A stretch of 64,000 nt of DNA from Aporrectodea caliginosa (GCA_020284085.1 JACEVL010000514.1:816001-880000); one strand, 5' to 3'; counted from the stretch's first letter, positions 34,540 to 46,416 are shown. Translations and numbers: made by a program. The notes: a model not told the origin generated them from the letters alone.

Positions 34540-35479
34540 CTAAAATATAAGTACGCCATATTTATATACGACTGCTCAGTGAGGAAAGCGGCTATGCACG
34601 CATTTCATTACCAATTAACCAGAGCCGTTACGGTCAAGTAGGCTTACTGACCAAGACAGAGAAGTCTAAATCGTAGGAATTGTAATTGCAAATCCTAATT
34701 TTGTCATTGTAATTGCAAATTTATATAGCGCCACCTCAATAGAAGCTGAGGAACTCAGAAATTAGACTCAAGGCCCAAAGGGTAAGCAAAATTTGATGTT
34801 ATTATCTGCTGAAAATGTACGAGATTTCTACAGAGCCCAAAGAAGTTAACGAATCAATTAGCGTTAACAGGCTTACTGACTCAGCCAAACAGATAATATG
34901 GATAGAGTCGATCGTCGAGACTCTCGAGAGAGTTCCCAGAGGTAGAGAACTTGAATAATTGAGCGTGCACGGTTGTAGAATTGTTCAAGTTCTCCACCTA
35001 TGGGAACTCTCGACGATCGATTCTATCTAAATTTTCTGTTTAATAAATTATCAAAGCAAAGATCAGAAATAATTTTACTTCTCACGCGGCAGTGAGTGGG
35101 GCGTGTCGATTTTTGCAACTTTCAAATTCCAAGAATGAGCAGTGCTAAAAAGTTTCAACATGACTTGGTAATTCAAAAGACATTTTGGTAAAATTAATGT
35201 AATTCAGTTTTGCCTGGTAAATAACTATATAAAATATTGATATGTTTAACGTTTTTGCGGAATTTCCAATAAGTCTTCACTTGTCGTATTAGAAGGTTTT
35301 TGGAGAAAATGTCTGTAAAATTGCATAAAAGTCATTAGCAATGATTGCCAAGTAGTTGCAGTCATATTATATATTAAAAATATTTTTATTATTTATGATA
35401 TTATACACACCAATACATATAGACTAATTCACTACTGAAATATTTTTCTGGTGAAGAAAATGAAGAACAAAGAGCTGAT
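34540..35479. other. Upstream filamin flank or 5' intron, with a foldback
   Basis: No coding sequence is recognised. A LINE-like 3' tail (AATTTATATAGCGCC, about 34721-34735) and a foldback at 34887-35041 are present. If the filamin start codon is at 34528, a 5' UTR exon or promoter lies further right and is not identifiable. Confidence 0.5.
34887..35041. repeat. Foldback/MITE, 155 bp
   Basis: The left arm 34887-34960 and right arm 34979-35041 are inverted copies (AAACAGAT...GAGTCGATCGTCGAGA..., GTTCTC.ACCT) with a short loop GAGCGTGCAC.... They would form a long hairpin. The left arm has an extra GACTCTCGA palindromic insertion. Confidence 0.8.
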
Positions 35480-36150
35480 GCCCATGGTGGAAGTGGTGGA
35501 AGTTATGAATATACTTTAGAAAGACCAAGTATGCCTTCCACTTCCAATCAGAAGACAGATTTTAGACAAAAGACGTTAGAAATACATAATGATGCTTTGC
35601 AGAGCATCAGCATATGGTGTTGGCCTGCGTGGCACAGCTACCATGGAAAGACCTCGGGAAGATGCTAGTCAATGCTACAGAGCTGGAAATCGATCCTTAA
35701 TTCACCAACTCTCAATTGGAGAGGCTCTTATTTCACTGAGTGACACAATGTCATAAAGGATCTGTCTACTGATCAGGTATCGGATATCACAGAAGCCATA
35801 AGGATAGGAAAACTTCCCACGGATCTGGCTGTTCTTGAAATTGGTCCAGTGAGCCATTCAATGTGGTTAACAACAGCAAATAGGTGCTGTCGCATATGGG
35901 TTTCAAAAGATGGCCGTAAAGACAAAATCCCCAACAACTTAGATCTGAAAGTGGAATACATTGTTTGCGTGTAATATTCTAAGCTGGTTCAACATCAAAG
36001 TAAAACACTCTTGGGTTGGAAGGCTCACACCACATCTTGTTTCAGCTGCGGTGAGTTAGGCTGACAAAGAAGGCTGTAGTGACGCTGTTTTTGCCAACCA
36101 TCCAGCGCTCAGCATAGTATGCATTCAGCGAAATGATAATCCAGACGCTC
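35480..36150 (+). pseudogene. Family-2a protein fragment
   Basis: Plus-strand pieces: a block near 35760-35960 reads STDQVSDITEAIRIGKLPTDLAVLE, then MWLTTANRCCRIWVSKDG. After a stop come SKLVQH..KHSWVG, a QLRLV-like part and, near 36080-36130, FLPTIQRSA. Motif order matches the central part of family 2a (LSTDQKYL, HSRWLTTANR, PxIQRSAYFAH). The C-terminus is replaced by the hAT MITE at 36168. It is dead. Confidence 0.6.
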
Positions 36151-36167
36151 TTGTGCTCAGATGTCAG

Positions 36168-36392
36168 CAGTGCTGGTTAAAATGCTTCTTAAATGTATTT
36201 CAAATACTAAATACGAGTACATTTTTTCATAAGTATTTGAAATACAAATACAAAAAACTTATTTCAAATACAGATACAAAATATATCATTTTGTATAATT
36301 ATAAATGTATTTTAAATACAAATACATAAATACCCAAAAGCATTTCAAATACTATTTCAAATACTTTGTATTTCAAATACTCCCGAGCACTG
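36168..36392. mobile_element. hAT MITE, 225 bp, AAATAC-rich
   Basis: The ends are CAGTGCT (36168) and AGCACTG (36392). Flanking octamers GATGTCAG and GATGACAG agree at 7 of 8. The interior is built of ATTTCAAATAC/GTATTTGAAAT repeats in both orientations. Confidence 0.85.
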
Positions 36393-36667
36393 GATGACAG
36401 TCAGGAGAGGAGAGCCGGTGTCCAAAAGATCGTTGAGCGCTGAGTGGAGATGATGACACACTGTTAGATCTTTCTGTACGTCCGAGGCAGACACCTTCTA
36501 TCAACTCCAGTACTTAATCCCTAATGGGGCTGATAAACTGATCTGACAGGGTATATGAAACTCCACTCACATTTAAACTTACTACAGCGGAAGTAATGGG
36601 GTTCATTAAAGAGCCCATGCAAGTTCCACAATCCACAGTGAAGACCCTATAAGAATAGAAGCATTTA

Positions 36668-36808
36668 ACTTTAAAGGCTGAACGATATTGATCTGTAATT
36701 ACGAACATTGCTTAACTGTAGATTTTAAATGACAGAAAATCCTCCCGGGTACATGAATATAAGCTCAAGGGGTTATCTCGACAAGAGAGAGCTAGGTAGA
36801 CCATGACA
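36668..36808 (+). repeat. 5' LTR, 3' part, of Gmr1-like element 2
   Basis: Aligns with 46905-47041 and ends ...CCATGACA. Upstream of about 36668 the match is lost, so the start of the LTR is not defined. Confidence 0.7.
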
Positions 36809-38132
36809 TACTGATGCCAGAAACTGGATTGAGATTGAAACTGAGACATGCGTTTCAGTTCTTTTCAGATTCGAGCAAGGTCGACACTTTCAAGGAGCAA
36901 CGAGCTGCACTCCAGACGAAGCGGAAGAGGAACCCGATCAGCAGGCAGAAGACGAAGACAAGAGATCCACGAAGAGTGATCAACTGATCATCTGAAAGAA
37001 ACCGAAGGAATCGTCAGCCGAGGACAAGAGATCCACGACGTACCGTTCAGCCGATCATTCGGAAGAAGTTGACGGAGGCAACCGATCAACTGGAACCAGA
37101 GCTGCAGAGAAACCGAGGATCCAACAGCAAATCAGGTACAGGTAAGACCCTTTGTTCGTTGACGGGTTCAACTGATTGGTCAGGTGTGTCAATCACGGGA
37201 CAGGATAAGCTGCGGGGAGTTTATTTCTGTTGACTCCGATTGAACCTTTGACTTTGTATTTCTAAATAACTGTCTAGGTCGGACACCACTCCAACTACAT
37301 TTCTGTTGAGTCCCCTTAAGTCGCTTTTTAACCATGAATGAGTTAAGTCCAGAGAAACTGGCCGACAACAGGAAGATGTCGACGGAGTGCCTGAGGATGT
37401 ACTTACACAAGGCTGGGAGAGAACGAGACCGTACTTTATATGGATCGGTCTCAGTTAGTATAAGAATGGTGGTAGCGATCGGTTGGGAAAACGGACCGGA
37501 AAGCGCACGTATTACAGCGCTCAGAACATGACGGCGGGGACGGAATTCGAGCTGCATAAGCAAAGCTGCAGAAGAAGCAGAGATTTGAATTCGAGATACG
37601 AAAGTATGAAGAAGAGAGGAAAGTAAAAGAAGAAGAGAGGAAGATAAGAGAATAAGAGAAGAAATTAAGAGAAAGGGAAGTGCTCTCAAGGGAAGCGGTA
37701 CAGGCAGAACGGAGAATCAGAGCAGAGACAGAGTGGCGAGAGAAGAGGAACGAAGGTTTTAGCATTCTCTGGCTAACCTAGAAAGCGTTTCGGCGAGGTG
37801 ATGAAGAATGTTCTGTAGAAATTCTTTCAACATACGACCGAAATACGTTGCTATTTTGATCCTAATAGACAACCTACTTGGAAGGTACGAAGTGAACGAG
37901 GACGCTAAGGAAGGAAAACTTCCGTTAGGAAATCTTAATGAACGAACTAAAAAATCTCACGACTCGTCTAACACGCGAGCTGTTGGACGACTGCGGAGGC
38001 CTCAAAGTATTCCTGCTCATAATTTCGGATAAGTCCCATCCAGCTGAAGGATAGGTTTTACACAATGCGCAAACTGACAGACGAGATCTACGCAATCCTG
38101 GCCTCCAGATTGCATGATACAATGGCCTACTA

Positions 38133-40370
38133 CACTGGACAACAAATTTTAACTTTTTTGCCTCCGAATTTGTTTTAGCTGTTTTATATAGAATTTGGCA
38201 CGCTGAATCCAGTGGTGTTCTCAGAATTTTTTATCAGGTAAGGTTTTTGAGAAAAATGGTTCGCCAGATTTTAAAAGAAATGCAGAAATTTACTTAATGC
38301 ATACATTTACAATGTACTTGTCATTTATTTTTTGGACATTTTAAAACTGAACAACCGCTGATTTGCGTTTGTATTCAATGTCAGAAGCCTCTCTGATCAA
38401 TGTCAAACAGTAATTAGACAGCATACTAGTGTTCCACACACCCTGGAGTCGTGTTTCCATTGTGGCAATGTCCTGATGAAATTGTTCGTCATGTTAATCG
38501 CTGACATCACGAAGATTTGCTGGGAAAAATTCAGACGGGAATTAAATAAAGGTAGATGCAATGCGTGAACTATCTTTTCAACCAACTGAATATAATTTGG
38601 TGATTTGTTATTGCCGAGAAAGTTAACGTCCTTCAAAGACTGCCACCCATTTAACTCAATATTGTTCAGGAGTTCGTCAAAGCGACTGTCATTCATCAGT
38701 TCTCTTATATGTGGACCAGCAAATATGCCTTCTCGTTATCTTAGCTTCACCTATGCGAGGAAGATTGTCTCTTAAGATTTTTGAACCCCTTCCCTTCTTT
38801 GTTCAATGCCTTGACAAAGTTCTTCACTAGTCCAATCTTGACGTGAGGAGGTGGCAAGGAAATCTTACTGGGTTCAACAAGTGGTTCGTGATGAACTTTC
38901 CTTTGGCATGGTAACAAATGTTTGCGACGTGGCCAGTGGGTAGCTGGAATCTATTACACGACTGTCTCACTCACAAATGAAAGAATAATACTTCGTCTAC
39001 CCCAGCTGCATCCAACAAGGAGCTGAAGAAGTGGTACAAGTTTCAAATCACCACATAGATAACAGTAATGCCTACTTACTGGATAGATGACACTATCATG
39101 ACAGTAACAGCATTATAGCCTTATAGTATTAGTTCCTTGTGCCAGCAAGTTCGTATACCCTCGTGAAGCCGAGAGTCTAGCAATTTCGCTTGACCCCTTC
39201 AACGAATTTCAGTCCCTGACTAGGTCATTAAATTTTAGCTCACGTTGAGTTATCAAATGAGGCTTACGGCACTGCAGTGGTTGGAAATCAGGATCAATAC
39301 AGTCTTCTGTTTCCTTTGTCACAGTTTCACCAACGTCTCCGATGGTCAAAACAGCCCGTGGATTGGGTAGGCCTACAGAAAGGCTATCATCATGTGGCAG
39401 TGGTCTTAGTGCCGATGGAAGATTAGGATATTCAATTGGCCTCTTGCTTTTGGAGGAATGGCCCAAAACATTTGTCAAAAAGAAATAACAGTTTGAAACA
39501 TGATTTTTAGCTCCCTTTATGTCATTGGAATAGCAAACGGCATAGACGGCCGAGAACCAGTAATCCATACTCTGAGATTGACTGCTCAAGATGTGCAACA
39601 AATTTGAGGTATCCAACCTTTATCCTGGTCGCCAACCTTATATTCAAAGTACAATTCATATGCTTTCTTAACAAGGGAGTTATCGCCTTCTTTTGAGATT
39701 TTTAAGTGAACTCGTTGTAGCACAACGGCTGTTGGCGCATACATGTATACGTTACATTTCGAACTCAACTTGTTACTCTAACGTTTGAAAAACAGAAATA
39801 ATTGCCATAATGGTGAACCCATATATTTATTCTTAAGTATGCTCCATGCTATTTATGCCAGTTGATTATCAACATACGTATAAACTACATCAACGCGTCT
39901 GTGTATATAACCTCCTTTTATAGCCTGTCCTGCCAACATCTTTCATGACTAAGCATGCTGGGCATGCCCAGGCATGCCTAAGTCTTACATTTACATGCCT
40001 GGAATACACAAAACACTGCACCTTGTGGGCAGCATATAAGAAGACTGAAAATGCCAAAAAATTCCACAAATGGGCTATATATAAAAACTATACGTGATAG
40101 GAAATTTTCAAGGTCATTTTCTTGATCAGCAGCCAAAAATAGATAAGGTACACCCAACAGTTTTCAGGAGGCAAACCTCTGTTTGGACAACAGCGGCCAT
40201 GTCTCTGTAGGCTTACTCAATGCGTACTGAGACATGTATACGTAACCATCTCTGTCTCTCCTAAACGAGAGCCAATCGACAAATGTTACTGTCATTTTCG
40301 TGTTCAGGACCTCAAAATTAGTAAAGATTTGCTATTTTCATTTAAAAGGCATTTTGTGTGTTGTCCAGTG
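38133..40370 (-). mobile_element. CACTGG-ended TIR transposon, copy 2 (complete ends)
   Basis: CACTGGACAACAAATT starts at 38133 and TGTGTTGTCCAGTG ends at 40370. The direct repeat CTA flanks both sides (38130-38132 and 40371-40373). Removing the element plus one CTA restores the gag frame, which confirms both the 3-bp TSD and the boundaries. Length is 2238 bp. It carries the family-1 pseudogene on the minus strand. Ends and TSD length resemble CACTA/EnSpm elements. Confidence 0.88.
38341..39768 (-). pseudogene. Family-1 transposon-associated protein, copy 2
   Basis: From 39768 down: VHLKISKEGDNSLVKKAYEL, then KVGDQDKGWIPQICCTS. After a frame break the 39616-39209 frame gives VCYSNDIKG, then YPNLPSALRPLPHDDSL and LKFNDLVRD. 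The centre is missing. From 38696 the C-terminal block has DSRFDELLNNIE, NYIQLVEKIVHALHL and finally REASDIEYKRKSA before the TAA complement at 38341-38343. The same pieces and breaks occur in the copy at 74-1449, so both derive from an already deleted ancestor that was probably mobilised in trans. Confidence 0.68.
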
Positions 40371-40581
40371 CTATCTGCGTAGACGTCAAGTTAAGAACGA
40401 GTTTGACAAACTCGTGAGCCTGCTTTGCGCCGATAGGCTCAAGGAAATGATTCCAAAAGGATGCCTAGATTTCATTCTAGACCAAGAAAAGGAAGGCTCA
40501 GAGCGAGTTAGTCAACACGATAGATATATAATATACCTATGGCATCGCACAATAATTCCAGTGAGCCTCTGCGAGTTATAA

Positions 40582-40726
40582 TAATGTTTTCTTTATTGAA
40601 ACAATCCGCTTGACAAACCGCAACCGGTTACAGTGTACAATTATGCAATTGAAACAATTCACAAGAACACAAATGACAGAAGACATAAATCTTAACTACT
40701 AACAGAACAGACAGCCTGCAATACAC
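40582..40726 (-). repeat. LINE/SINE 3' tail, second copy
   Basis: Inverse match to 17535-17640 with the same 5' boundary (CAGCCTGCAATACA on this strand). It inserts just after the gag segment of Gmr1-like element 2. Confidence 0.65.
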
Positions 40727-40739
40727 AGTTGGTAATGTA

Positions 40740-41789
40740 ATGGCATATAATAACTACTGCGCAGGGAGCCAGTCGAACGCCGATGGCTACTCAAGGAAGA
40801 CAAGAGCAAGGGTTTCAATGAGGTAAGAGCAGAGAGAAATCCTGGAAGGAAGAAGGGAAACAGAGGGTCTTTGTTTGCTTTACCACGATCAAGGTCATAG
40901 GGCCCGAAACTGCAAGAGCGCGAAGGACTAGGACGCTGAAAAAAGCAGACGCGTGACAGCGCTTACGCGATTGACACCCCCTTAATTACGTCGTTTGCCA
41001 ACCCAGCCCGCGGACGAGGAAGGAAGACGAGGGCATGATAGAACAGAGGTAAGGTAAGTTAATCTGATAGAAAGCGATGAAGAACGACGCTGACTAGTTC
41101 CACTTGGGACGTCCGGATCGACGGTCTACCTTATTTAAAGGCCTTAATTGACAGAGAGACAGAGATATGCTGAATTAAAAGTTCATTAGTGCAACACTTA
41201 GACTTACCCATCAGTGTGCGAATAAGACTGTCGAGCATACAAGGGAGGACCGGCGTGGTGGACGTGATCAGCCTTCACATGAAACCAAGGGTCAATGCAG
41301 TGCGAGCATAGTGTGCAGAAGCACCCGACCTTAACGAGTCGATCATTTTAACCCAAATCGTAGTCAATCTACTATGTGAAGTCACCTAGTACAACGTATG
41401 ATCTGTTGGAAAGGTTGAAGCAGACATGTCCAACCGTCCTGAAGACTACGCAAACACTCACCAGGTGGCCGCCTTAGTCGGAAATACAGAAAAGTCGAAT
41501 AGTGACTTCAGGCTTCCTAAGGAGTCGCCAGACTGCGAAGAAGATGACGAAGCATGAGTGATAGAGGAGGAGAGAGGATACAGACGTTCCTTCCTTCTGA
41601 ACCCGGAAGAGCCGGAAGGTCACAGAACGAGCAGTTGACGGATCATGTTGCACTACAGAAAGAAGAGCATGACTGCCCCGCGCTCACACCTTTTGGAGAT
41701 TGGCCAATCAGAACAGAGGTAACTTCTTTGTGGTGATCCGACAGAGCACGCACGTCCTGCTCGACCTGTTTCCACCAAGGGTTCACAGG
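40740..41789 (+). other. Decayed gag-protease interval of Gmr1-like element 2
   Basis: Contains the DQGHRARNC knuckle trace and a 60-codon frame at 41554-41736 (LTDHVALQKEEHDCPAL) that may be the leader of the integrase domain. No protease active site (DTG/DSG) was recognised. Confidence 0.4.
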
Positions 41790-41914
41790 CAGGGCCGGTT
41801 TAACCACTAGGCGAACTAGGCGGCCGCCTAGGGCGGCACGCTTCTGGGGGCGGCAGAAAGCTAAATAAAAAATATTTTTTTAAATATTGCAGGCGCTTTG
41901 CCACCATTCATTAA

Positions 41915-42617
41915 CCCCTTTACCGTGGAATAAATTTTTTAAATTTTTTCCACACTTGTGTAATTATTTTTAGGTATTTCGCAAAATAATACATGTGATA
42001 TATTTCTTATATAAGCCTTATATTTGTAAATGTAATAATCCAGATGCCTTACTTTGCTCTCAGAAACATAAAAGTTAACATATTTTGTAACAAATAGCTC
42101 TTTAGTGCTCTATAAATGCTAAACTTGACGTGTCCCGATTTCATCCCTTGACCATACAAACTGTGATCTGATGCCATAGGGTTTTCTGGCTATCATCAAT
42201 GTAATCATTTCTGTCACATAAACGTTACTAGGACTAGATTTCAGTTTATTATCATCATCATTGTCTAAATCGGACACATTATTATCACTTTCAAACAATA
42301 AACGATGTACTTTATCGTTAGCCAAACCACGCGTGCGACCCAACGATCGCTTATGTTTACATGCGATCGGCTATTTTTGGGATGTACTAAGTTTCCAATA
42401 TAATTATATTTAGTCCAGCTTATGACCCAATTTAAATATGGAAAGCCGCTATAACAATTGTAAAACATTATTATAATTCGAAATTGCCATTAGGACGAGT
42501 TTATTCGGGATACACGGCGAGTAACTAGACGCGTATCGTTAGGACGAGTTAACTCGGGGTTCACGCTGCACAATAATTACCGCAGGACGAGTTAACTCGG
42601 GGTTCACGGTAAAGGGG
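41915..42617 (-). mobile_element. piggyBac MITE, 703 bp, nested in hAT
   Basis: TTAA (41911-41914) then CCCCTTTACCGTG. It ends CACGGTAAAGGGG then TTAA (42618-42621). The minus strand keeps a 5' transposase stub (42343-42119) with an acidic SDNNVSDLDNDDDN run. Three AGGACGAGTT.A.TCGG palindromic repeats lie at 42491-42605 beside the right end. Confidence 0.92.
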
Positions 42618-43084
42618 TTAATAAATGAATACGAAAATAAGACGCTGCTTCAAACAGATCACAGACATTTCGAAATCTTAACGTCAGTCATGTGGCACGT
42701 CACGCTTATGCCCTTAACTATCGCAAATTTGAAGTTGCTTACTAGCGACATAATTATTTGAAATGAAACTGAGACAGATCATCAGCAATGTTACCACTCC
42801 TTCGGTTTTTCCCAAGATCTTGGTTTTTAATCCGAACTTCTAAAATGGGGTTTTCTGGAGACCTTGTGTTTTCACTTGGGTTTTTCTTGTTTTACTGAAA
42901 CCCTGTTTTCATTAAAAGTTTAATCAATTTTTGTTTAAAACATAATTCATGTCACAGAAAAATCCAGTGCTAGTACAAAACCAGACACTAAAGATAACGA
43001 TCGAGGTCAATAAATGGCGCAATAAATTATGTGTGCAAGCATTGATATACTAGATTTAAAATATAGTTTTAAAGTTACAAGACG

Positions 43085-43330
43085 CCGCATATTTATTCGA
43101 TTTGACGTCTTCTTGACACTTCCGGTTTTTGTGGCTAATAATGAGAGAAGCTTCTCGAAGCTCAAAAGAAATATATTTGCGTAGCCTCAGCGTAGGCCTA
43201 CGTCCATGCTGAAAGAAAGATTTGTTGGACTGGGCCTATATCTACATTGTCAATTGAACATGATAGGCCTCTTGCTGGAGACATTGAACTGATAGAACTT
43301 ATCTACATTTGCTAAAGGGAAAGCGCGAAA
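43085..43330 (+). pseudogene. hAT transposase dimerisation-domain relic
   Basis: The plus strand reads TLPVFVANNERSFSKLKRN near 43110-43170, the hAT C-terminal signature (P....ER.FS.LK.I). After shifts it continues with ERFVGLGLYLHCQLNMIGLL. The rest of the transposase is unreadable. Confidence 0.7.
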
Positions 43331-43699
43331 AATAAAATTTAAAAATTACATTATAATTATTTCTACAGACTTCGTAGAAAGTTCTACGTAGGTAGGATTA
43401 TGACTTAGTAGGCCTACACGTAGCCGTACGATTTCTTATAATGTGTTCAAACGAAAAATGTGCACTGTCTCATTATATAATAGGCCTGCATGTATTTACA
43501 TTTTAAGTTCCCATTAAACGTGTTACATCGTATACAGCATAGGCTGCATAGCTAATGCAGTTTCCAGACTGTTACTGTAATTATGATAACTTACTTTTAA
43601 ATTAACTTAGTTAATTTAATATTAATTAGTTATCGCAGTTACCGGGAGCGCAGCGCGACAGGTTCGCCTAGGGCGGCAAATACTCTGGCGCCGGCCCTG

Positions 43700-43941
43700 T
43701 TCACAGGCCATATAGTCTGCGCCCTCGCCCTCACAGCTTTGAGCTTCCAAGAAAGGACGACAGAAGTTACATTTCCCGAGTACTGTACAGACACTCGAAC
43801 ATGGCCCCCACTTTCTGACTATGACCGATCAATTCTTTAACTGTTTGTTTATTTGATTTTATTTATTTTTATTAACTTTCTAAGACCTTTCTTCTCTCGT
43901 GTAAATGGCTGCGGTATGTCAGCAATTGAATTCAATTAAAC

Positions 43942-43997
<56 letters not shown>

Positions 43998-44044
43998 AGC
44001 TGTTATATCACCGTGATGCTATTTTAGTCTACAAGGTAAAGCAG
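43700..44044. other. Unassigned piece with (TA)n
   Basis: Follows the hAT TSD. Possibly a LINE 3' end (CAATTGAATTCAATTAAA near 43922-43940), then (TA)n at about 43943-43996. Confidence 0.4.
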
Positions 44045-45362
44045 TTGTCTCTTCGTGAATCAGGTATTAACATCGTACTGGAGATGGCTCATGACGTACC
44101 TTTCGCAGGGCACATGGCTTTCGAGACGACTCGTTGTCGAATTAAACTGGGTTTTGGCTTTTCAAAATGGACGACAGGATTCGTACATATTGTGCCTCAT
44201 GCCCTGTCTGCCAATTCAGGGTGCCAGTGGCGCACAGGGTGCCGTTTATTCCCATCACGCGGAGCGACGAACTAGCCTTCACCCATCTTTCTATGGACTG
44301 TATTTGGACCAATCATCGCACCAATGACCCATTAGTATCCGAGACTAGAATATAATTACGCTTTAGAGCAGTAGACAACTGCTAGCCGTAGTCTATGGCC
44401 TACCCGGTGCGATCTATGAATACTAACTGACAATAATGACCTTCTCTGTGCCGAAAGTTGCACTCCTACAGACAATAATGACCTTCTCTGTGCCGAAAGT
44501 TATTACCTCCGACTTTGGCAATAATTTGACGAGCAAATTAACAAAAGAGTTTCGGAAGCGCTTGGTATGCAGTCCACACTCCAGGACATCCGGAGGCGAC
44601 CGGCCTCGCAGAGCGCTGTAATCAGAGCCTGAAGGCGATGATTTATAAATTAGCTCAATCAGAACCACGCTTTATTGCTTTCTGTTCTCTGAAGTTTACG
44701 GGAGAAGCCGTCTGCGACCACTCATATCAGCCCTTTCACCTTGGTATACAGTAGCCTACCAAAGAGACCTTTGAACCTACTTAAGGAGTCATGGGCGGGA
44801 GAACGTGAATAACCTTTGAGTATCGGCAAGAAGCCAGAGGAATATTATTTTGCAGAAGCTAAAAGAGAGCTGAGAATTCGATCAGATGTACGCAGAGTAT
44901 TATGCTAATATAGAACAGAAGCGGACCACTACAACCTAAGCAGCACCGACAGAAAATGTCAGTTGGGAGATACGGTAATCGTGCTAGCACCAGATTTTGG
45001 AGGTTTTAAATTTCATAGTCGATGGCGGGACTGTCAACAATTGTAGAGGTCAATTCGCCGTACTAGAAGGTAAAAGACGACACATGCATGTTAACCAAAT
45101 TAAGAAGTTTAACAAACGGATCGAACGGGAATTGGTAAACAGTTTCACCTTAGTACTTGATAGGGATTGCGATTTTGGGAGGATAGAGTTGGTCGAAAAG
45201 ACTATCGAAACCCAGCTTCCACGAAGCGAACGAGTCGACCCTGTCAAAGTAGCCCTTTCGTCGGATGACGAGAGAAGACAGCTGTTTGTCGTGCTAGATA
45301 GGTACACTACGGTATTCTCGGTTAACCTCGTTTTCTGCCCAATCCTCGAACATGAGAACTGA
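44045..45362 (+). pseudogene. pol: Integrase part of Gmr1-like element 2 pol
   Basis: The zinc-binding module is spread over two frames: LEMAHDVPFAGHMAFETTR at 44075 (the two His), then YCASCPVCQF at 44183 (the two Cys). DCIWTNH near 44300 is at the position of the first catalytic Asp. VITSDFGNNLTSKL near 44500-44545 holds the second. The Glu region is scrambled. The C-terminal region follows: KCQLGDTVIVLAPDFGG near 44955-45000, then HMHVNQIKKFNKRIE (45085). The last frame runs on into the pre-RT linker to 45362. Stops and shifts are frequent. It sits before RT, as in element 1. Confidence 0.72.
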
Positions 45363-45429
45363 CTCCCGACTGATTTCGGATCCAAACGTCTGCGAGGGTA
45401 AAAAGTTCCAGAACTACAAAGGTCGGACA

Positions 45430-46416
45430 AGCGAAGTATATCATCTGCTTCTACCCTAAAAGTGATTATACTGGCAACTTTCGGTGAAACCGAAAGATCG
45501 TTGGCTTACAGCGTCCGTCTACGACGCCGCTTTGCTTTATTTCAATCGAATGCCCTTTGGTTAGAAGTCGGCCAGACACATTCATCCGGTGCATCTCTAG
45601 AATCCTGCAATCAGTGCGCAACTTCAAGGAACCATTTGTCGACTATATGTCGGTACTCTCGATGGAATGGCCTGCGCACTTGGACCACCTGGATAAATTT
45701 CTCCAGACCATTAAAAACTAGGGTCTGACGCTAATTTTAAAAGAAGTGCAATTTCGCCCAAGAAAACCACAGTTGTCGGTCACAGGGTCGGATCATGTAC
45801 CATCGAACCGGATCCGAGCAAGATAGCTAAATTAGCGACATACAACTACCGGAAACAAAGAAGGGTCACATTGTAAGACGCATTATGGGTTTCATTAGTT
45901 ACTTCATGAACTTCATTTTTCGCTAGACGAAACGGCTCGCCTTATCACTAACTTAACACAAAAGAACCTACCCAACAGGTTCGTGGGACCGGGAACACCA
46001 AGCGGTGCTAGATAAATTAAAGGCAGACCTCGGTAGGGCAACTCAGCTACATACTAGAGATTTCTCGAAGGACTTCGGGTTAGGCATCCTGGTAAATGCA
46101 AACGCAGCGGCTTTGGGGTGTTGTCTGATCTAATGAATAGAGGAAGGAGGCGAAACGCCGATTTCCTTTGAAAGCAAGAAGCTATCACATACCCAAACTC
46201 GCTAGTCCACAATAGAGCGAGAGTCATTTGCGGCGATCTGGTCCCTGAAGAGGTATCGATAATGAGTATTCCTATTTTCTCGGTTGGCTTTTCAGTGAGG
46301 CGGTGTCGAAGAGCGCCAAATTAGCTGGGTGGATTTTGGACCTCCAGAATTGAATTTATATTTCAGATACTCCCGGGCACTAGAACGTCGCAGCCCATGT
46401 CCTGTCCCGGATTTGA
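45430..46416 (+). pseudogene. pol: RT-RNase H part of Gmr1-like element 2 pol
   Basis: Pieces in shifting frames: CISRILQSVRNFKEPFVDYMSVLSMEW at 45590-45675 spans the RT active-site region, the Asp-Asp being corrupted. HLDHLDKFLQTIKN follows (45676), then SNRIR..., KGHIVRRIMGFISYFMNF near 45870-45915 (RT thumb/connection), and GLGILVNANAA (46080) with STIERESFAAIWSLKRY at 46208-46260 (RNase H). VLSRI-stop at 46399-46416 ends the tether region. It is dead. Confidence 0.75.

Larger units (their letters stand above)
37334..40920 (+). pseudogene. gag: gag of Gmr1-like element 2, interrupted
   Basis: The first frame starts at 37334 with MNELSPEKLADNRKMSTECL. It runs to 37530 and then, in other frames, through a long charged E/K/R-rich coiled-coil-like stretch (37560-37760). 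Near 38050-38132 LTDEIYAILASRLHDTMAYY reaches the insertion. It resumes at 40371 after the TIR element as LRRRQVKNEFDKLV, then SLLCADRLKEMIPKGCLDFIL, a gypsy capsid-type segment. Deleting the insertion with one 3-bp TSD joins these in frame. A single-knuckle remnant with DQGHRARNC lies near 40880-40915. Multiple stops and shifts show it is dead. Confidence 0.72.
41790..43699 (+). mobile_element. hAT transposon relic in Gmr1-like element 2
   Basis: CAGGGCCGG (41790) and CCGGCCCTG (43699) with an exact 8-bp TSD TTCACAGG (41782-41789 and 43700-43707). Subterminal inverted GCCGCCCTAGGCGAAC repeats lie near both ends. A decayed hAT dimerisation domain is on the plus strand near 43085-43330. A piggyBac MITE is nested at 41915-42617. 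Confidence 0.93.
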
